From JBFLVN01 sp040758475 (GTDB lineage Bacteria; JAGRBM01), in assembly GCA_040758475.1 (NCBI GenBank), contig JBFLVN010000051.1, positions 1 to 16,485 of the forward strand: a DNA stretch of 16,485 nucleotides, written 5' to 3'. The notes beneath the pieces were generated by a model, which did not search any database, had not been told where the DNA came from, and worked only from the letters and a program-made list of their open reading frames with translations. Positions 13,667-16,485 of this stretch are shown here, piece after piece. How positions within the stretch are numbered: position 1 is the stretch's first letter; every line of letters starts with the position of its first letter. Made by a program: the position numbers and the translations under genes.

Positions 13667-15403
13667 TCAAGGCGCTCCCGGAGGATTGGGAGCCGCGAAC
13701 ACATCGTCGATCGCGCCGTTGGGATCGTAGGGAATCAGGTCCGTCGCTTGGGATTGAAAAACCACGTACCGCCCGCCCGCCGCGATGCGGGGATAGTGGC
13801 TTTGGCCCGAAGGCATGTCTCCGTCGGGGCTCGAAGGGTCGAAATCGGTGCTGATCCGGACGACCTGCCTCGTCACGCGGTCGTAGACGAAGGCGTCGGA
13901 CGTATTGGCTTCGTCCCGGGGAACGAGATCGCCCGCCACCGACTCGAAAGCGACCCACCGTCCGTCGGAAGAGACCGAAGCAAAACGGCTATCCCCTGCG
14001 GCACCGTTGGAATCCAGGGAAGCGCTCACCAGTGAAACCGACCTCATCTGCCGGTCGTAGAGAAAAATATCCCGCACAACGCCGTTCTTATCCGACGGAG
14101 TGAGGTTTCCTGCCGTCGATTCAAAGGCGACATAGCGGCCGTCAGCCGAAAGGGAGGCCGCTTCGCTGTCACCCGATCCCCCATTCCCGTCCGGGGAAAG
14201 GCTCACCAATTCGAACGTGCGCGCGCCGCGATCGTAAACAAAGACATCCCGGATGAAGCCGTTCCCATCCGTGGCGATCAGGTTCGTGGCCGTGGAATCG
14301 AAAACGACGTACTCGCCGTCGCCGGAAATGGAGGGAGTACGGCTATCGCCGTTGGGGGCCGTTCCTCCAGGGGCCAGCGTCACCCGTTCGACGGAGTTCC
14401 AATCCCGGTCGTAAACGAAAATGTCGCCCCAGGAGCCGTTTAAATCCCCGCCGGGCGTCAGATTGGTGGCGGAGGATTCAAAAGCCACATACCGGCCGTC
14501 GGCCGAAATCGAAGGGGCGACGCTCTGCCCGTTGGCCCCGGCGCCCGAAACGCCGAGGCTCGCCAGTTCCGTCGTCCCGGATTGCCGGTCGAAAAGGAAA
14601 ACATCCGTCAATTCGCCGTTTGGGTCTTCGGATACGAGGTTGGAGGCATCCGAGCGGTAGGCCACGTAGCGGCCATCGGCGGAGATGCAGGCCCGGCCGC
14701 TCGTGCCGTTACTCCCTCCACTCCAGCCGCGGCTCACGAGGACCATGAGCTCCAGTTTCCGGTCATAGAAGAAGATGTCGCTCATTTCGTTGGAATCGCC
14801 CGCCATCAGATTGGTGGCGTCCGATTCAAAGACCACGTACCGGCCGTCTTCCGAAGCGGCGGGCAAGTGGCTCCCGCCCGTCCCCCCTGCCCCGCCGAGG
14901 GCGGGGCTGACGAGTTCCATCGCAAGTCCCGTGGGGAACGGCGTATCCGAAGGCGGAGGGGGCGGAGGAGGCCCGCCACCGCCACCGCCACCGCCGGGGG
15001 GCGGGGAGCCGCCTTCCGAAGAGTAGTTTTCAACATCGTCGTCCGAGCAATCCGAATCGTCGTCTCGATAGGTTCCGTCAGAACCCACATAGACGATGGT
15101 CGACTCGTCGGAACAATCCCCGCCGCTACCGGAAGTGGTTTCGGCGGAATCATCCGAACACCCGCCACCGGAACTGGAAGAAGAGGTTTCCGCCTCATCG
15201 TCCGAGCAGCCGCCTCCGTCATCGGAGGAAGTATCGGCCGAATCATCGGAACAATCCCCGCCATCGCTCGAAGAGGTATCGGTCCCGTCGTCGCAGCCGA
15301 GCTGCCCGAAGGTCCCCAGGGAAAGAAGCATGAGCAGGAAAACGAAAGGAAGAAAGAAAAACGAGCGCTTTTCGCGCTTCCAGAAGGCCCGGCTTGCGTC
15401 CAT
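13667..15403 (-). CDS. Exported WD40/PD40-like beta-propeller on acidic Cys-repeat stalk
   Basis: A 578-residue exported protein. The N-terminus is basic then hydrophobic (FFFLPFVFLLMLLSLGTF), ending GQLGC; the cysteine could be a lipidation site, but Gln at -3 is atypical, so lipoprotein status is uncertain. Next (about 37-132) comes an acidic Ser/Asp/Gly repeat with a cysteine about every 15 residues (units like GGGCSDDSAET), then a Gly8/Pro7 hinge. The rest is seven blades with the motif SADGRYVAFES...NL...DxNGxxxDVFxYDR, a TolB/PD40-type propeller; the last blade lacks the YDR end. The loops D-x-N-G...D recall calcium sites. ATG at 15403 is chosen over the TTG at 15445 (AAAGG upstream, proper signal sequence). 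A CRP-like site and -10 box precede it. Function unknown; likely surface or periplasmic binding. Confidence 0.88.
   Translation of the reverse strand: MDASRAFWKREKRSFFFLPFVFLLMLLSLGTFGQLGCDDGTDTSSSDGGDCSDDSADTSSDDGGGCSDDEAETSSSSSGGGCSDDSAETTSGSGGDCSDESTIVYVGSDGTYRDDDSDCSDDDVENYSSEGGSPPPGGGGGGGGPPPPPPPSDTPFPTGLAMELVSPALGGAGGTGGSHLPAASEDGRYVVFESDATNLMAGDSNEMSDIFFYDRKLELMVLVSRGWSGGSNGTSGRACISADGRYVAYRSDASNLVSEDPNGELTDVFLFDRQSGTTELASLGVSGAGANGQSVAPSISADGRYVAFESSATNLTPGGDLNGSWGDIFVYDRDWNSVERVTLAPGGTAPNGDSRTPSISGDGEYVVFDSTATNLIATDGNGFIRDVFVYDRGARTFELVSLSPDGNGGSGDSEAASLSADGRYVAFESTAGNLTPSDKNGVVRDIFLYDRQMRSVSLVSASLDSNGAAGDSRFASVSSDGRWVAFESVAGDLVPRDEANTSDAFVYDRVTRQVVRISTDFDPSSPDGDMPSGQSHYPRIAAGGRYVVFQSQATDLIPYDPNGAIDDVFAAPNPPGAP
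15008..15295 (-). repeat. Degenerate ~45-bp tandem repeat encoding Cys/Ser/Asp stalk
   Basis: Within the propeller gene, about six units each encode a cysteine followed by SDD or SDE and a Ser/Thr/Gly-rich spacer. Five of the spacings between cysteines are 14, 15, 16, 15 and 22 residues. The units are similar but not identical at DNA level, and Pro/Gly codon runs follow (14951-15004). Confidence 0.8.
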
Positions 15404-15454
15404 CGCGGGACACCTTTCCGCCGGAACCCTTTTGACCCCTTGCAACCCTCTGTG

Positions 15455-15498
15455 AAAATAGGCCGGAGCGCTTTGGGAAAGTTGTGACGGGCGTCACG
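15455..15498 (-). promoter_or_regulatory. CRP/FNR-type site and -10 box, class II arrangement
   Basis: TGTGA-CGGGCG-TCACG (15483-15498) matches the CRP consensus TGTGA-N6-TCACA at 9 of 10 positions. Downstream on the minus strand TATTTT (15455-15460; 4 of 6) is a -10 box, with no usable -35 (AACTTT). A start near 15448-15449 would put the site centre at about -41.5, exactly the class II activator position, with a leader of about 45 nt. The regulator is inferred and is not in the window. Confidence 0.55.
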
Positions 15499-15546
15499 CC
15501 GGTTGTTATTTCCTGAGTTTTCTCGATCCCCGTAAGCAGGTGCCGT

Positions 15547-15975
15547 TTAAACAACCCCGTTCGAGTGATCCGTGACGAGCCGCTCCACAATGGAAAGGCT
15601 CCCCTTGAGAATCTCCAGCGAGGGGAGCTCTTTAATCGGCGTCCACTTCACTTCCGCCACTTCCACGGCTCGGGGCTCTCCTTCCAGACGAACGAGATAA
15701 AAAAGAAGAAGAACCCGAAGGGGGCCCCGCGAATCGCCCGCGGTGCGGTCGTATTCGTGATAAGCGAACTGATAAGGCGAGAGAATTTCCGCGCCGGTGC
15801 CGATTTCCTCCTGAAGCTCGCGGACGAGGGCGGCCGGCGGGGATTCCCCGGGATCGACCTTGCCGCCGGGGAATTCCCACTGGCCCGCGAAACGGTCTCC
15901 TTCGCGGCGGCGGGTGAGCAGGACTTTGCCCTCGCGCACGGCGATGGCCGCCGAGACGAGAACGACGGGATTCAT
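15547..15975 (-). CDS. mutT: MutT-like Nudix hydrolase
   Basis: A 142-residue Nudix hydrolase, probably an 8-oxo-dGTP diphosphatase that sanitises the nucleotide pool. The Nudix box G-x5-E-x7-R-E-U-x-E-E-x-G-U is complete: Gly38, Glu44, Arg52-Glu53, Glu56-Glu57 and Gly59 in GKVDPGESPPAALVRELQEE. Before it stand the MutT-like LLTRRREG and GQWEFPGGK (substrate base pocket), and Trp-Thr-Pro near 112 (KWTPIKEL) matches the MutT C-terminal strand. Length is normal. The ATG overlaps the rsmI stop codon as ATGA, implying translational coupling, since no good Shine-Dalgarno is visible. Other Nudix substrates cannot be excluded, but the WEFPGGK pattern favours the MutT branch. Confidence 0.88.
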   Translation of the reverse strand: MNPVVLVSAAIAVREGKVLLTRRREGDRFAGQWEFPGGKVDPGESPPAALVRELQEEIGTGAEILSPYQFAYHEYDRTAGDSRGPLRVLLLFYLVRLEGEPRAVEVAEVKWTPIKELPSLEILKGSLSIVERLVTDHSNGVV

Positions 15976-16485
15976 GAAGGTTCGGCCGGGGTTTCCGGGG
16001 AAACCTGGCCGGCGAGTTCAAGGGCCCGCCGGTAGATGCGCTTCCGTGGAAGGCCGTATTTGCGCGAGAGCCGCTCGGAAGCGTCGCGAAGGGAGAGCCC
16101 TTCTTCCCGCATGGCGCGGCGGATTTCGGCGTCGAGGATGTCCTGCGTGGGCTCGGGCTTCTGCTCCCGGTCCCCCTCGATGGCGAGCACGATCTCGCCC
16201 GCGGGGTTTTCCGAAGAATACCGGCTGGCAAGTTCCCCCGCCGTCCCGCGGATGATTTCCTCGTGGATTTTGGTGAGTTCCCGGCCGATCACCACGCGGC
16301 GGTGCTCACCGAAGATTTCGGAGATGTCCTTGAGGAGTTCCGCGAGGCGGTTTGGCGCTTCGTGCAGAAGGATCGTCGCCCGTTCGGTGGCGAGATCTTC
16401 AAGAAACTTGCGCCGCCCCGAATCCTTCTGCGGCGGAAACCCTGCGAAAAGGAAACGGTCCGTGGGAAGCCCGCTCGCGGAAACA
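15972..16485 (-). CDS. rsmI: 16S rRNA (cytidine-1402-2'-O)-methyltransferase RsmI, 5' end outside window
   Basis: C-terminal 170 residues of RsmI, cut by the right edge of the window. The visible protein starts at SASGLPTDRFLFAGFPP, the conserved RsmI segment, and continues through ILLHEAPNRLAELL (equivalent to the usual YESPHRL), VIGRELTKIHEEIIRGT and GEIVLAIEG. The C-terminal helical domain (LSLRDASERLSRKYGLPRKRIYRRALEL) is the small DNA/RNA-binding-like tail typical of the family. RsmI methylates the ribose of C1402 in the ribosomal decoding centre using SAM. The SAM-binding N-terminal domain is not seen. The gene is followed by mutT with an ATGA overlap, so the two form an operon on the minus strand. 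An internal GTG at 16295 is not the start. Confidence 0.93.
   Translation of the reverse strand, partial: VSASGLPTDRFLFAGFPPQKDSGRRKFLEDLATERATILLHEAPNRLAELLKDISEIFGEHRRVVIGRELTKIHEEIIRGTAGELASRYSSENPAGEIVLAIEGDREQKPEPTQDILDAEIRRAMREEGLSLRDASERLSRKYGLPRKRIYRRALELAGQVSPETPAEPS

Noticed and set aside
1..16485. Insertion sequences, phage genes, CRISPR arrays, toxin-antitoxin pairs
   Set aside because: None of the coding regions or direct repeats fit these; the only tandem repeat is inside the propeller gene.

Overview
The window is GC-rich, gene-dense bacterial chromosome with fourteen supported genes (one cut by the right edge). No phage, transposase, CRISPR array, rRNA or tRNA was seen. Sec-type signal sequences, a DUF4124 protein, hopanoid side-chain genes, a PilZ protein, CstA and an Hsp70 with a long proline-rich linker suggest a Gram-negative, deltaproteobacteria- or Myxococcota-like lineage. 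That placement is inference; there is no rRNA or other phylogenetic marker here.

Left part (1-7193, all minus strand). From right to left: a nucleoside phosphorylase (probable HpnG), the carbon-starvation transporter CstA, a lid-less Hsp70 with a proline-rich linker, an Isc-type [2Fe-2S] ferredoxin, a six-TM sensor histidine kinase with no response regulator beside it, and a small RRM/RGG RNA-binding protein. The RRM gene has its own good sigma-70-type promoter and a leader of about 210 nt.

Centre (7194-9864, plus strand). A 240-bp divergent intergenic region holds a strongly folding RNA, ended by a perfect intrinsic terminator just before the ribosome-binding site of hpnH (radical SAM adenosylhopane synthase). 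HpnH attaches 5'-deoxyadenosyl to diploptene and HpnG-type enzymes then remove adenine, so the divergent pair would carry out consecutive steps of C35 hopanoid side-chain synthesis. The leader looks like a transcription attenuator or riboswitch, or a separate small RNA, and is the most promising undescribed element. After a second strong terminator come an alpha/beta hydrolase whose start codon lies 4 nt past the U-tract, and a PilZ protein with a C-terminal membrane anchor that is probably translated from a leaderless mRNA.

Right part (9865-16485). A type-B carboxylesterase (minus) is convergent with the PilZ gene and divergent from frataxin CyaY (plus). Then follow a secreted DUF4124 protein (plus), a zinc-ribbon membrane protein (minus), and a large exported WD40/PD40 beta-propeller carried on an acidic, cysteine-containing repeat stalk (minus). 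A near-consensus CRP-type site sits where a class II activator would bind upstream of the propeller gene. The edge holds a mutT/Nudix gene coupled by an ATGA overlap to rsmI (16S rRNA 2'-O-methyltransferase, incomplete).

Recurrent themes are Fe-S cluster or radical chemistry (ferredoxin, Hsp70, CyaY, HpnH) and envelope biology (hopanoids, CstA, PilZ, exported propeller). Whether these are functionally linked cannot be told from sequence alone.
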